A stretch of DNA of 21,546 nt from Spongospora subterranea f. sp. subterranea (GCA_049724395.1 JAUGWO010000342.1:1-21546); one strand, 5' to 3'; positions 8,267 to 18,042 are shown, counted from the stretch's first letter. Numbers and translations are program-made. The notes: generated by a model from the sequence alone, not told the origin.

Positions 8267-9250
8267 ATGGAGCCGGATATGATTCTGTGCCAGCCGTCCG
8301 GCGAATCCGATACCGAACTCAACATGAAACTGGTGTTCAGCGCCATGAACCACCGTCTAGTCGGATTTCACAACGGGTTACGACAACAGGCCGATGTACA
8401 TTCATAATCAACGATCTCTTTCGGTTATCGGTTGAACCAATTCGGATTTCAGAAACGAATTCACGAATGGGAGGCGAATTTTGTTGAGGTTGAACAGAAG
8501 ATCAGCGATGTGAAGAAGAATCTGTCGGATGAGACTGATGAACGGGTTAACGCCTTTAGAAAAGTGCAAATGGTGAATACAATTCACCGACGCCAAATTT
8601 GAACCAGCAATGGCGTTTTCACAGAGTTCGACCAATTACCGTTTAACGATGAGCACATGTCTCAATTGCAAAGAGTACTGAGAACTCGTTGTGTTTGTTT
8701 GTTGAAGAGAATATTACGGTCGATTGAGATGAGTGGCCAAGAGATCCATAACGCCATGAACCAGCGCCTAACCGCATTGACCGATGATATTAAGACCCTG
8801 GACAATGCGGTTGACGATATGGCAGACAGCCTCGATCGCGGCCGACTGCACTTTGGAACGTCCGTCGATGCCAAGGCCAACGCCATCCTCGGGCAACTGG
8901 TCGAGTTCGAGGAGCAGTTCCGGCGAACGAATCGGGAGCGATTTCACAACGAGGAGATGATTCGGGAACAGATTGCACGATCGCGAGCAGAAATCGACGG
9001 GGAAATGTCGGATGGCGATAAAGAAGCAGGAAAACGGCAGAAGACCATTCAAGAGGGGATTGTGGAGGCGGTGTTTCAGCGAGAACAAACGCTGAAGGCG
9101 ATTCGGGAGGAGTTTGCGGTGAAAGCGGAAGCGACGGCTGCGGCGATCGTGAAGGAAGATGTTGAACGGAATGACAGATATCGTCAACTGATCGCCGAAA
9201 TTCCTGTCCCAGCGACTATCTTAAAGTATTGTGTTCATCTGATATCGTAA
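8267..9250 (+). CDS. SF-assemblin-like coiled-coil protein (basal-body root fibre), four exons
   Basis: Proposed exons are 8267-8395, 8453-8572, 8627-8674 and 8729-9250 (272 residues). Introns are 57, 54 and 54 bp: GTACAT/TTTCAG, GTGAAT/CAGAG and GTACTG/TTGAG. The first is well supported; the second donor could be at 8564; the third is frame-neutral and optional. The protein is almost wholly charged coiled coil with no Pro before residue 260: MNHRLVGFHNGL near the start, EVEQKISDVKKNLSDETDER, then NAMNQRLTALTDDIKTLDNA, FEEQFRRTNRERF and VKEDVERNDRYRQLIAEI. This pattern and length fit SF-assemblin/beta-giardin proteins, which form striated fibres attached to flagellar basal bodies. The family has weak sequence identity, so another coiled-coil protein is possible. 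The divergent PPP1R42-like neighbour supports a flagellar role. Confidence 0.65.
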
Positions 9251-9263
9251 TGACAACACCTGT

Positions 9264-9283
9264 CCCTTTATCAAAATAAAGGG
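9264..9283 (+). terminator. 3'-end hairpin containing the AATAAA signal of the SF-assemblin-like gene
   Basis: Fourteen bases after the stop, ccctttat and ataaaggg form a perfect 8-bp stem with a 4-base loop. The polyadenylation hexamer AATAAA (9275-9280) overlaps the loop and the 3' arm. No second AATAAA was noted close by. Confidence 0.55.
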
Positions 9284-9681
9284 GTTTCGTCAACAACTGT
9301 CGAATGCTCTAGGATATATCTACTGTTAATCACGTCATTTCCAAACAATCAATTTGGTCCCGAAACATCGACATCGAATTTTGCCGGGGAACTATAGAGC
9401 CGAAAGCGGGTTTACAGCTTCTACAGATTGTCAGTCATTAATAATCGGATTTTACCCGTCGAACCGATCATTTGCATCGAATGAACCAGCGTCAAATGTG
9501 AACACATCTGTTGTATGGTGCAACTGTTGGTCAATCGCCCGTTTCCAATTGATTTCCCTGACGTTGACCGTCTACTAAATCATGATTTAACTCAGATCCA
9601 GTCTTCTCAATTTGAACAGGACTGGTCTTAATGTTATCGAACAGGCGATTTAGGACCTGTTCCCTATAATGGATTGATCGG
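9284..9681. other. Non-coding spacer
   Basis: No convincing coding frame, RNA gene or repeat was seen. Short frames here lack protein-like composition. Confidence 0.45.
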
Positions 9682-10137
9682 TTAATGGTCATTATGGGTC
9701 ATTATAAGGTTATCTTCCCTAGTTTTATTGTCAATATATAGTTTGACTGATCCACGAGTTCGGCGGCGGTTGTCCTCCCATTCCCGACGCCCTTGCTTTC
9801 GGCGACCTTGTAAAGTGATATCTTTTTTCTGATATCCACAGGCCGACCTTCACCCTGCTTGACTTGATTCGATATAGCGGTCTGATCACGTCAAATCGTT
9901 TGTCAATCGGCATGGCGAACCAGATCATTGTACGATCCGCCTGTAATCGCATATATTCCTCGATCAATCGCAAGTCCATTCTCGCTGGATTCCCCCTCCG
10001 GTTCCAGCGTTTTCCACGTTTGTAGCGATATTGTGTAAATCAGGTTCATATTCAGATCCCTTCATTATTTCCTGTCGTCTCAGAGTCTCATTATCCTCAA
10101 TTATTCGCTCGTCAAATTCCCTGAATAATTCCGATTA
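9682..10137 (-). CDS. Unidentified multi-exon gene, basic/charged C-terminal part
   Basis: Three minus-strand exons can be linked in phase: about 10137-10018 (open upstream, includes EFDERIIEDNETLRRQEI), 9940-9890 (ADRTMIWFAMPIDKRFD) and 9828-9682, ending in TAA (KKDITLQGRRKQGRREWEDN...). Introns of 77 bp (GTGGAA/TTACAG) and 61 bp (GTGATC/TATCAG) match the sizes of the neighbouring genes' introns. The sequence is strongly charged and probably helical, without Cys pairs or membrane segments. The 5' end is not found: the first exon frame is closed by a TAA just upstream, so either an earlier intron exists or translation starts at the ATG at 10065. I do not recognise a family. The middle intron could also be retained (frame open 9979-9731), so the model is provisional. 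Confidence 0.4.
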
Positions 10138-10180
10138 CCGTCCTGTGAATGTTCTATATGGGCGATTGAGGATATAATCC

Positions 10181-10312
10181 GGTCGATAAGAAAGAGAATT
10201 GACGATTAAGTGGGTCAGTTCTAAACTAAAACCGCCCAGATTAACAGGTCGATAAGAAAGAGAATTGACGATTAAGTGGGTCAGTTCTAGACTAAAACCG
10301 CCCAAATGAACA
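10181..10312. repeat. 66-bp tandem duplication
   Basis: Two adjoining 66-bp units (10181-10246, 10247-10312), each beginning ggtcgataagaaagagaatt, with only a few differences. There is no sign of a gene in them and their age appears low. They lie just upstream of the unidentified minus-strand gene and could be in its 5' region. Confidence 0.88.
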
Positions 10313-10933
10313 CGGGAACATCATCATCATCAACAGCTGTATTAATCATACTTAAAGGGAGGACGTCACTATCATCACACGTACTAGGACGTCAATTGGA
10401 TTTGATCAAGTTTGGCCATAAGTCTATTAACAAAGTCACATTCGGTGATCTTCAATGCCATTATCTCTTTCAGAGTTATTCAATCATTCTGCTCTCTTTT
10501 GTCTACGGTTCAGACGTCTGTTTTCGTGAATTTGATCATGTAGACTGTAATATGATCTGGTTTAGGAAGAAGGAAGTGGTCCCCCTGTGTGAATATCAAT
10601 ACCGACCCCATTGGCCACTTCTCAATCTACATCTGTGTTCACTAGATCCTGATAAAGGGTTTGCGGTGATGTCCTGTTATTGGCTCTTTCTCATTTACAG
10701 GTGCCATGCGTTTGTTCATACATACGCAAACCCTGAACCCATATGGTTCTAGAACCATTCCCCTTCCGATATTCTCTGCCATAATTTGGGTGACCGAATG
10801 GCGCAAAGTAATTCGCCGATGGTACCAGAGTATGATGGGTCTTAATACCATATATTCCTGGTGTTCCGATATTCTGTCGGAATGAAGTGCCGATCATCTA
10901 ATTTGCTCATTTCGATATTGGAGTTGTTGTGCA
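10313..10933. other. Spacer and 5' flank of the Zn2Cys6 gene; start of a duplicated segment
   Basis: A 148-codon plus-strand frame begins in the 66-bp repeat and covers 10306-10752, but its residue composition is not protein-like and no family is recognised. From about 10765 (attctctgccataatttggg) to 10933 the sequence has a diverged copy at about 12375-12530, so the promoter of the Zn-cluster gene was duplicated with the gene. Confidence 0.5.
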
Positions 10934-11554
10934 ATGAAGCGAACTCTGCCACGAACCCCATCTCCTGACCCGCAGCCGACCCCAGACCACCAACAAAACA
11001 ATCACCATCTTCGACGCTCTGGATCAGGTCTGAATACGATCTGGCCGTTTGTGAACTGTGAAGACCCCGATCCATTGTTCTATGAAGACCTGCTACCGCC
11101 TTCACCACCTCCTCTCCCATTACCCGGTAGCAGCGTCCTTGAACAAGCCAGGTGGATTTTTGATCCAATGATCGTGCCGCCTTTGTTGTCATCGCCATCT
11201 CTAGAGCCGCCAACACGACGACCAAGGATTACGCCACCTCCTCACCCTCCGATTCAGGCGCTAAACGGTACCGAGTCTGAGGTGGCGAGGGTTAATCAGA
11301 GCCGTCGTTTGGCACCGGACAGGGCCAATTTGACCGAAGAACAGCGGGTACCGACCAATCCCAGATACAAGACTAAAGTCGCTTGTATCAACTGTTCTAG
11401 GAACAAACTGGGCTGTGATCCGGGTCGGCCATGTCGCCGCTGTATCGCCACCGGCAAGTCGTCCACCTGTGTCGACAGACCGAAGGAGCAGCGCCGGTCT
11501 AAGGCGCGCAGGGATTATCATCCTGGGAACGGTGGACTTAATCCGGTGGGATGA
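10934..11554 (+). CDS. Small protein with a C-terminal Zn(II)2Cys6 binuclear cluster
   Basis: A single-exon frame of 206 residues. Cys151-x2-Cys154-x6-Cys161-x5-Cys167-x2-Cys170-x8-Cys179 exactly fits the Gal4-type Zn2Cys6 DNA-binding domain, followed by a basic tail (RPKEQRRSKARR). Such proteins are nuclear transcription factors, mainly of fungi. The layout is unusual: the cluster is near the C-terminus rather than the N-terminus, and there is no regulatory middle domain. The N-terminal 110 residues are Pro-rich and disordered with an acidic/hydrophobic motif, NCEDPDPLFYEDLL (41-54), that could be a transactivation or partner-binding motif (inference). That motif is also kept in the minus-strand copy at 12056-12286. 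AATAAA follows at 11654-11659. The target and regulon are unknown. Confidence 0.8.
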   Translation: MKRTLPRTPSPDPQPTPDHQQNNHHLRRSGSGLNTIWPFVNCEDPDPLFYEDLLPPSPPPLPLPGSSVLEQARWIFDPMIVPPLLSSPSLEPPTRRPRITPPPHPPIQALNGTESEVARVNQSRRLAPDRANLTEEQRVPTNPRYKTKVACINCSRNKLGCDPGRPCRRCIATGKSSTCVDRPKEQRRSKARRDYHPGNGGLNPVG

Positions 11555-12055
11555 CGACCGAGGTGGTGGTGTTGATTACTGTAATCTAAAAGGGTGTCTG
11601 AAGCAGAATCTGTTTTACCGGTAGTTCAACCTCCACGCCGACCTTTTCATCGAAATAAAACCTTCTTCAAAATACAATGGCGTCGCCTTTTTGATATCGA
11701 CGACATGTTCTGATAGACCACAAAACACAAGCTACCCACCCCTCTGTAACACTATCAATGACTCTGTCCAAACGATTCACATGTAGACACTTTCCGTTTT
11801 TTGTGGGGCACTCAGATCGGCACTTATTAGTGTCGACCCACGAGTCACGATACTCATTGTGTCAATCTAACCTGTGACTCATAACCCGATCATGATCATA
11901 ATCACATTTCAATGGTTGTTCAATAGTCAAGTTTCACTAAACGTCGTCGCTGCAACTTCGTCGCAATGACGTCCGTGGTCTGCTTGTTGCAAGGCTCAGC
12001 ACAAACAATAAGGGCGGCATAGCCATCGGATCAGCAACTGGGCAACGGTCGGCAT
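11555..12055. other. 3' flank and spacer
   Basis: It holds the AATAAA of the Zn-cluster gene (11654-11659). No other gene, RNA or repeat was recognised. Confidence 0.45.
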
Positions 12056-12286
12056 TCATTTGGTTTTGCTTATTCTAAAACGCTCCAGCCGTTGTTTACG
12101 GAAATTGCTGAGGGGGCTGGAGTAGGCGGTTAGCAGGTCTTCATAGAACAAGGGATCGGGTGATTCACAGTTATCGAACGTATTCCAAACAGGTTCAGCG
12201 AGTGGGCCCTGATCATTGTCTTTCTTGATGGTTTTCACTCGGCTACCGATCCGTTGATCGTGTTTTCGACGGGGACCAGGTGTCAA
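12056..12286 (-). CDS. Short inverted relative of the Zn2Cys6 protein, N-terminal part only
   Basis: A 76-residue minus-strand frame containing WNTFDNCESPDPLFYEDLL, clearly related to WPFVNCEDPDPLFYEDLL of the intact protein, also followed by a Ser/Pro stretch. It then ends RKQRLERFRISKTK without any zinc cluster. It may be a truncated pseudogene, or a small gene that kept only the motif and a basic tail. The start at 12286 is simply the first ATG in frame. Confidence 0.5.
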   Translation of the reverse strand: MTPGPRRKHDQRIGSRVKTIKKDNDQGPLAEPVWNTFDNCESPDPLFYEDLLTAYSSPLSNFRKQRLERFRISKTK

Positions 12287-12379
12287 AACACAATGCGTTT
12301 GTCAGAAGATTAGCGGTCATTTACGAAAACCCCTAACAAATGGTTGTAGCCCCAATTTTCTTCCGTCATTCTCTGCCAT

Positions 12380-13080
12380 AGTTGGTTGGATGAAACGGCG
12401 CAAAGCAAACTCGACAATGGTTTCATAGGGAATGGTCTTAACTAGTGATATGTTCCAGATCTTCCAGCATCTCTCCAGCCAAAAGTCCGAAAACTAGTTC
12501 TTTCGTCTCATCAAATGAATTGCTGTGCAATAAAGCGAACACTACCAAAAACGCCACCAACACAACCGCCCCCGACGTCAATTTATCATAAGATCAATAA
12601 TCAGGGTCTTCGCCCTGGACTTGATGGGAATACCGACTGACCGTTCAGTAACTGGGAATCAAACGAACCTTTGTTTTTCGAAAACCTGCAAACGCCTACC
12701 CGTGTCCCTACAACACTGCCTTTAAACGACGGTCGAAGCGGTTTCAGCCAACTCCGAACAATTGGAAGCCCAACGTTACCCTTTTGTATTTGATCCGATA
12801 GTACCGCCGTTACTGTTTACTTGGAGCCGCAAGAAGCCGACCAAGGAGTTCTACATCTCATAATTACCTGGTGCGACACAGTACAGAATTTGGAGCGGCG
12901 AAAAAAGCCGACATTTTGTCACCAGAGAAAACACCTTTGAATAAACTCAGCAACCAGCTTCCAACCCAGGTAAAAGAATAAGTCGCTTGTATCAAGCTCG
13001 GCTGTGATCCGTATCGCAGGCGTCGGCGCTGTAACGCCACCGGCAAGTGGTGCATATATGTTGACCGGCCAAAGGAGTGT
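12380..13080 (+). pseudogene. Decayed tandem copy of the Zn2Cys6 locus, promoter included
   Basis: Homology to 10765-11500 runs in the same order: the 5' flank (attctctgccatag...ggcgcaaag), the start region where ATG has become ATA (12530), the Pro-rich middle, and the cluster region (gtcgcttgtatcaa, then ggctgtgatcc, then gccaccggcaagt). The first cysteine pair is deleted, others are replaced, and stops and indels are scattered through it. Expression as a zinc-cluster protein is not possible. Divergence is considerable, so the duplication is old compared with the LTR element nearby. Confidence 0.75.
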
Positions 13081-13660
13081 TATTTGAGTGTAATATGTTA
13101 ATGTAATTGCCTTAACGCGACATCAATACAAGATAGTCTTCATTTTTCAAACGATATCTGTCGAACGGCACTGGAGACGGGTATTGGATCTTCAGTCTCC
13201 CTTTGACAAATTTTTTGCATATAATGTAGTGCAGTACCTCCCCCGTCGACGCGTGACAAGAAATGAGACAGTAGTGCCAAATGCCTACATAATAATGACG
13301 CAAAGTGGTCAAAATCAACTCTGCTTGCTGCCAAAAGGAGTCGACCATTCTTCGTGGATACGAAGAGCAGGCCCAAAAATACTGAGGGCTGGACAAAGGA
13401 GTGAGATGAACACTTGGTCCTTGGGCCTCGTCTCAGTTCCATGTCAGCTTGAAGGCCCTCTATGTGTTTTTGATGCTATTTCACCTTGACTTTGCTTGAT
13501 CGACAGATTGCAAAATGCAGCCACTCTTAAATGAATGACTTTTGTCCAGCTATGTGCTCTTCGTGACAACGAAGAACGGTCGAAACTCCTCTTTTGACAG
13601 TTGAGCACTTTGCGAAATTCAAGTTTCATTAATCTTGACAGGTTCCTACAGGAAAAAAAA
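13081..13660. other. Unassigned stretch with a 30-bp imperfect inverted repeat
   Basis: Minus-strand frames at 13112-13442 look partly protein-like but match no family I know. The sequence around 13344-13372 (tcgaccattcttcgt...gaagagcagg) recurs inverted at about 13554-13583 (gctcttcgt...acgaagaacggtcga). When read outward each copy encodes LFV(S/T)TKNGR, hinting at an inverted fragment of one former coding sequence. Confidence 0.4.
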
Positions 13661-13735
13661 GGCTCAGCCGGTAATCGAAACCGGGACCTTCCCGACCCTA
13701 ACAGGAAATCATGCCACTACATACATCACTAAACC
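13661..13735 (-). tRNA. tRNA-Pro(AGG)
   Basis: Read on minus, ggtttag pairs with ctgagcc (7 bp with two G-T pairs). The anticodon stem tcctg/cggga encloses the loop ttagggt with anticodon AGG. The variable loop is aggtc, and the T stem ccggt/accgg encloses ttcgatt. A run of eight T follows directly (Pol III terminator). The D arm is weak and about 3 nt longer than usual, so a pseudogene or tRNA-derived copy cannot be excluded. The 5' end lies about 9 bp from the left LTR of the copia element. Confidence 0.7.
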
Positions 13736-13744
13736 TGGTATCAA

Positions 13745-13922
13745 GTATTAACCGTAAGGCGATATTTTCATCTTCCGCATGATTCATGTTGAGTCATTGA
13801 TAAGCATGACTCAACTATGTGTATTAAACACATCATCAATGACAATAAACGTCACTCTTCTATAGTACTCATTAACGTTACCATCGACCACTACCACTAC
13901 CACTACCACTATCGTCTAATAG
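13745..13922 (+). repeat. Left LTR of the copia element
   Basis: 178 bp, identical to the right LTR. The ends read gTATTAACC... and ...CTAATAg, i.e. a short TATTA/TAATA inversion instead of the usual TG/CA. A CCACTA hexamer array lies near the 3' end. Confidence 0.95.
13788..13815 (+). promoter_or_regulatory. Paired AP-1/Gcn4-type sites in the LTR
   Basis: gttgagtca (13788-13796) and tgactcaac (13807-13815) form a perfect 9-bp inverted repeat with a 10-bp spacer. Each arm contains the bZIP half-site pair TGAGTCA/TGACTCA. The same pair recurs in the right LTR (17896-17923). It is a plausible stress- or starvation-responsive control site; activity is inferred only. Confidence 0.5.
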
Positions 13923-13935
13923 ATTAAGAGTCCCA
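13923..13935 (+). other. Putative primer-binding site (anticodon arm of tRNA-Lys)
   Basis: Directly after the left LTR, attaagagtccca is complementary to tgggactcttaat, the anticodon arm of eukaryotic tRNA-Lys(CTT). Some copia elements prime from an internal, half-tRNA site next to the LTR, so this fits the family, although the usual tRNA is initiator Met. Confidence 0.5.
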
Positions 13936-16900
13936 CCCTGCTCCAAAATGGTAGAAACCCGCAACGGAAGAAACGACAACAACGTCGACCAACCACAAGA
14001 TGGAAATACACACAGCCAAACAACCAGCCAGAATCAAAGACAGACTCAATCTGCACACTGGCTGACCGAAGAAGTCGACTTACATAAGTACAACTCCGGG
14101 TTGAAACTTATACCCCAATTTAACGGCACGAACTGGGACGAGTTCAAGCGGAAATTGGAAATGCAATTTACCATAATGAATTTGGATTCCTACCTCGAAC
14201 ACCCACCGAATCCATCCGACCGGATTGAAATCCGAAACGACAAATTGGCATCAGCACAGATATGCCTACGCCTGACACAATCGCAGTACAAACAAGTATC
14301 AACTTGCAGTACGACAAGTGAGATCTGGAAAAAACTACGGAATGTATACGAACAGTCAGCTGAATCGAAAGCATCCAACTTGTTCATCCAATTCATCCAC
14401 CTGAAGAAATCGACTTCAGAGGCAATGAAAACATATCTGGACAAAATTACCGAGCTGTATTACGACCTAAAAGTATATGACATCAGCATCGGGGAAACCG
14501 CACTATGTGCAAAAGCCTTAGACGGCTTACCAGAAAATTACCGACAAATCAAGGCGGCAGCTAGAGCATCTCAGGGTATGACGATGCCAAGGTTAACAAA
14601 CCTGCTGCTATCTGCAGAACGCGACGAGCAGATCGAGTCAAGAGCGCCTACACAACAAGACGAATTCAACAACCTAAACACGGAGATGAAGGGTCTACAT
14701 ACAAAGCTGCGAAATAACGGCGGAAATAGGAGGCACTGCACAGGGTGCAACACAAGCACACACGATACATCACATTGCTGGACTCTCCGAAGAGAAAACA
14801 CCAAAAAGCCGATCTCCAACAACACGGCGAACAGCTCAGTCTCGACAAATTATGAAAGCGATACTGACACTTTCACAGGATTCCATACTTCGAGTATTGG
14901 AACGACACAAAAATCTTACCTGATTGACAGTGGCGCAAATGTCAGCATGACGAATGACAAGTCAATCCTGCAAAACTACTTCGCAACGAAACATAAGATC
15001 AAAATTACATGCAGCAACGGAGAGACAATACTAGCACATGGAAACGGGAACCTGATCATCGATAGCAGCCCTCCCATCACCATCAATAACGTTCTCTTTG
15101 TGCCAAAATTGACTAAGACCCTCTTAGCCACAAAATCTTTTACTGAGCAAGGACTAACAATTCGTATAGGCAACGAACTCCAAATCCTAGATGAAGTCGG
15201 CAGAACCATCATCACGGCACAGCAACAGAACGGGCTTCACTTTATTCAGACACAGCTCAGCAACGAAACAAACATGAGTATCAGCATGGAGCTGGCTCAT
15301 CGAAGATTCGGACACGCCTCAAATGAACGACTACAGCACTTATCTTCAGCCACATCAACAACGGACGGCATTAAAATCAACAGCAACGAACGAACATTCT
15401 GCGACAGTTGCGCCCAAGGGAAGACGCGCCGACAGCCATTCCCAAAGGCACGCAGAACTAACCCGACGAAATTATTCGAAATCGTATCATCCGACATCAA
15501 AGGCCCAATACTAGAACCGAGCAAAGAAGGATTTCGGTACTACATCTCTTTTAACTGTCTATACTCAACATGGACTCAGATAAAGTTACTGAAAACCAAA
15601 AGCGCCGAAGAAGTATTAGATGCGATCAACTGGTTCATCACAAACGCACAAGCTGAAACAAAACAACGAGTAACAACACTATTAACTGATAATGGTGCTG
15701 AGTACGTTAACCGCCAAATAAGCATGTACCTTCTCCAGAAGAACATCAAACACTTACGAACGATACCATACAGCCCGGAACAAAACGGACAGGCAGAACG
15801 AAGAAACCAGACAATAATGGCGATGGCGAGATGCATACTCATCGAATCGAAATTACCATACAACTACTGGGGGTTCGCTGTTCATCACGCTGTTTACACG
15901 CAAAACAGATTACCCACAAGGAGGATAGACTGGAGAACCCCGTTTGAGCTCTGGCATGGAAGAAAACCTGACGTCAACCACCTACGCCCATTTGGATGCA
16001 TCGCATATGCTCACCGAGATTCATCACTCAGAACATCATTAGAGCCAACTTCGACAAAATGCATCTTTCTCGGATACGCGCCATACCAGAAAGGCTACAT
16101 CGTACTAGATATTCAGAGCAAGCTCATCTTCGCCCGACGAGACATTACTTTCAACGAACAAGAGATGAACGCTTCAATTTTACAAGAATCGGTGGCAAAC
16201 GAAGATTTCGATCCACTGTCGGTTATTGACGAACTACATGATCTACAGGGAAACCACACATCAGAAAGTTCCCCAAAAACTTATCATGCATCGCAACAAA
16301 AACCTGACGCCAAAGAGTGGCATCAAGCAGCAATTGCAGAACTCCAAGCACATCAGGAAAATAACACTTGGAACTTAGTGAAATTACCACCTCACATCAA
16401 ACCAATCAAAACAAGATGGGTATTCGTCAAGAAACAGCTACCAAATGGACAAGCAAAGTACAAGGCTCGACTTGTTGCTAAAGGCTACTCACAACAATAT
16501 GGGATTGACTATCAAGAGACGTACGCTTCGGTTTTAGCCCACACATCCCTGCGACTACTAGTCAGCATCGCGGTCAGCAACGATTGGAAGCTCTACCAGA
16601 AGGACTTCACAACAGCCTACCTCAACGCGCCCTTGCTCACTCCAATCTATGTCGAGCAACCTGAAGGCTTTCTTAAGCAGGGGAGCAACAAAGACAAAGT
16701 CTGTTTACTTAACAAAGCCTTATATGGCCTCAAACAAGCAGGAAGAGAATGGCAACATTCACTGTTCACTCTCATCCAAGCCCAAGGCTTCACGCAATCG
16801 AGGAAAGAACCCTGCATATGGTACAAAAATCAGGATGCGAAATCAATTCTAATCGGCACCTATGTTGATGACCTGATAATAACTGGCGACTTTCTGTTTT

Positions 16901-17852
16901 GATCATTACGCAATTCAACAATTGTCATCAAGCCTAGGCAAAACATTCAAAATGAAAGACCTTGGTGAACTACACGAGTTTTTAGGAATCGAGGCTAGAA
17001 GAACATCAACCGGAATTACACTATGCCAGCAAAAATATACTAAGACGATCGTAACCAAGTTTGGACAAGACCAGTGTAAGCCGACCTACACACCAATGGC
17101 GGTGACTTACGACCCCGGACACAATCCGGAACCCGAGAGCAATGACCACTCGACCCCGAACAAGTACCCGATAAGAGAGGCGATCGGATGCCTGATGTAT
17201 CTTGCAAATGCAACCCGCCCGGATATAGCGTACGCAGTCAACTGCGTCAGCCGCTATGTTACATCACCATCACCAAATCTGTGGAGAGCAATCCAGAAAA
17301 TTATCAAGTATTTAAACACTACACAAGAACTCGGGCTTCACTTTACAAAAGGTTCATCAACTATCCAAGGATACGCCGACAGCGATTTTGCCGGTGACAA
17401 AAACGACCGCAAATCGACGACTGGTTGGATTTACAAAATAGGCAACAATACTATTTCATGGAAAAGTACAAAGCAGAAAGCGGTAACCTTATCTACCACA
17501 GAGGCCGAATATATGGCCGCGTGTGACGCCACAAAGGAAGCGATCTGGTTGCAAGACCTATTAGCGGAACTACGTATCATCACAAACAAGAGGTCCATCC
17601 TCCATCAGGACAACCAGGGAGCGATTTTTCTTCAAACAAACGACTGCAATAAGTCAAGAACCAAACATGTGGATATCAAGTACCATTTTATCCGGGAAAA
17701 GATCAAGGAAGGCCGGATCAAAGTCGTATACTGCCCAACTGAAACAATGATTGCGGACCTTTTTACAAAACCATTGAGCGAGCAGAAGTTCGAAACCCAC
17801 CGACACAAGATTTTAAACACCGAACTAGCTCCAGATTCAATAGCGAAGGTGC

Positions 17853-18030
17853 GTATTAACCGTAAGGCGATATTTTCATCTTCCGCATGATTCATGTTGA
17901 GTCATTGATAAGCATGACTCAACTATGTGTATTAAACACATCATCAATGACAATAAACGTCACTCTTCTATAGTACTCATTAACGTTACCATCGACCACT
18001 ACCACTACCACTACCACTATCGTCTAATAG
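17853..18030 (+). repeat. Right LTR of the copia element
   Basis: 178 bp, identical to the left LTR. It ends 12 bp before the tRNA-Ser gene. No clear polypurine tract is seen just upstream. Confidence 0.95.
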
Positions 18031-18042
18031 TTCGTGTCCGCA

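Larger units (their letters stand above)
13745..18030 (+). mobile_element. Ty1/copia LTR retrotransposon, nearly whole, young
   Basis: A 4.3-kb element bounded by two identical 178-bp LTRs with a gag-pol region at 13948-17890. In order it carries: a gag with a CCHC zinc knuckle (near 14.74 kb); an aspartic protease (DSGA, near 14.93 kb); an integrase with an HHCC zinc-binding region and core (about 15.29-16.0 kb, including a LLTDNGAEY segment and a PEQNGQAERRN segment); a reverse transcriptase (about 16.3-17.1 kb, with KDFTTAYLNAP and a YVDD box); and RNase H (about 17.35-17.6 kb, STTEAEYMA). Protease-integrase-RT-RNase H order defines copia. It looks almost intact, with about one break. LTR identity implies recent insertion. 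No 5-bp target duplication is seen. Confidence 0.95.

Noticed and set aside
10306-10752. 148-codon plus-strand frame after the 66-bp repeat
   Set aside because: The residue mix is not protein-like, it begins inside a duplicated non-coding unit, and it matches no family.
13661-13735. Reading the minus-strand tRNA as tRNA-Asn(GTT) or tRNA-Thr(TGT)
   Set aside because: Those registers give mismatched anticodon stems; the tcctg/cggga stem with loop ttagggt fits tRNA-Pro(AGG) with a normal variable loop.
13888-13917. CCACTA repeats as a separate microsatellite
   Set aside because: They are part of the LTR and occur identically in both copies.
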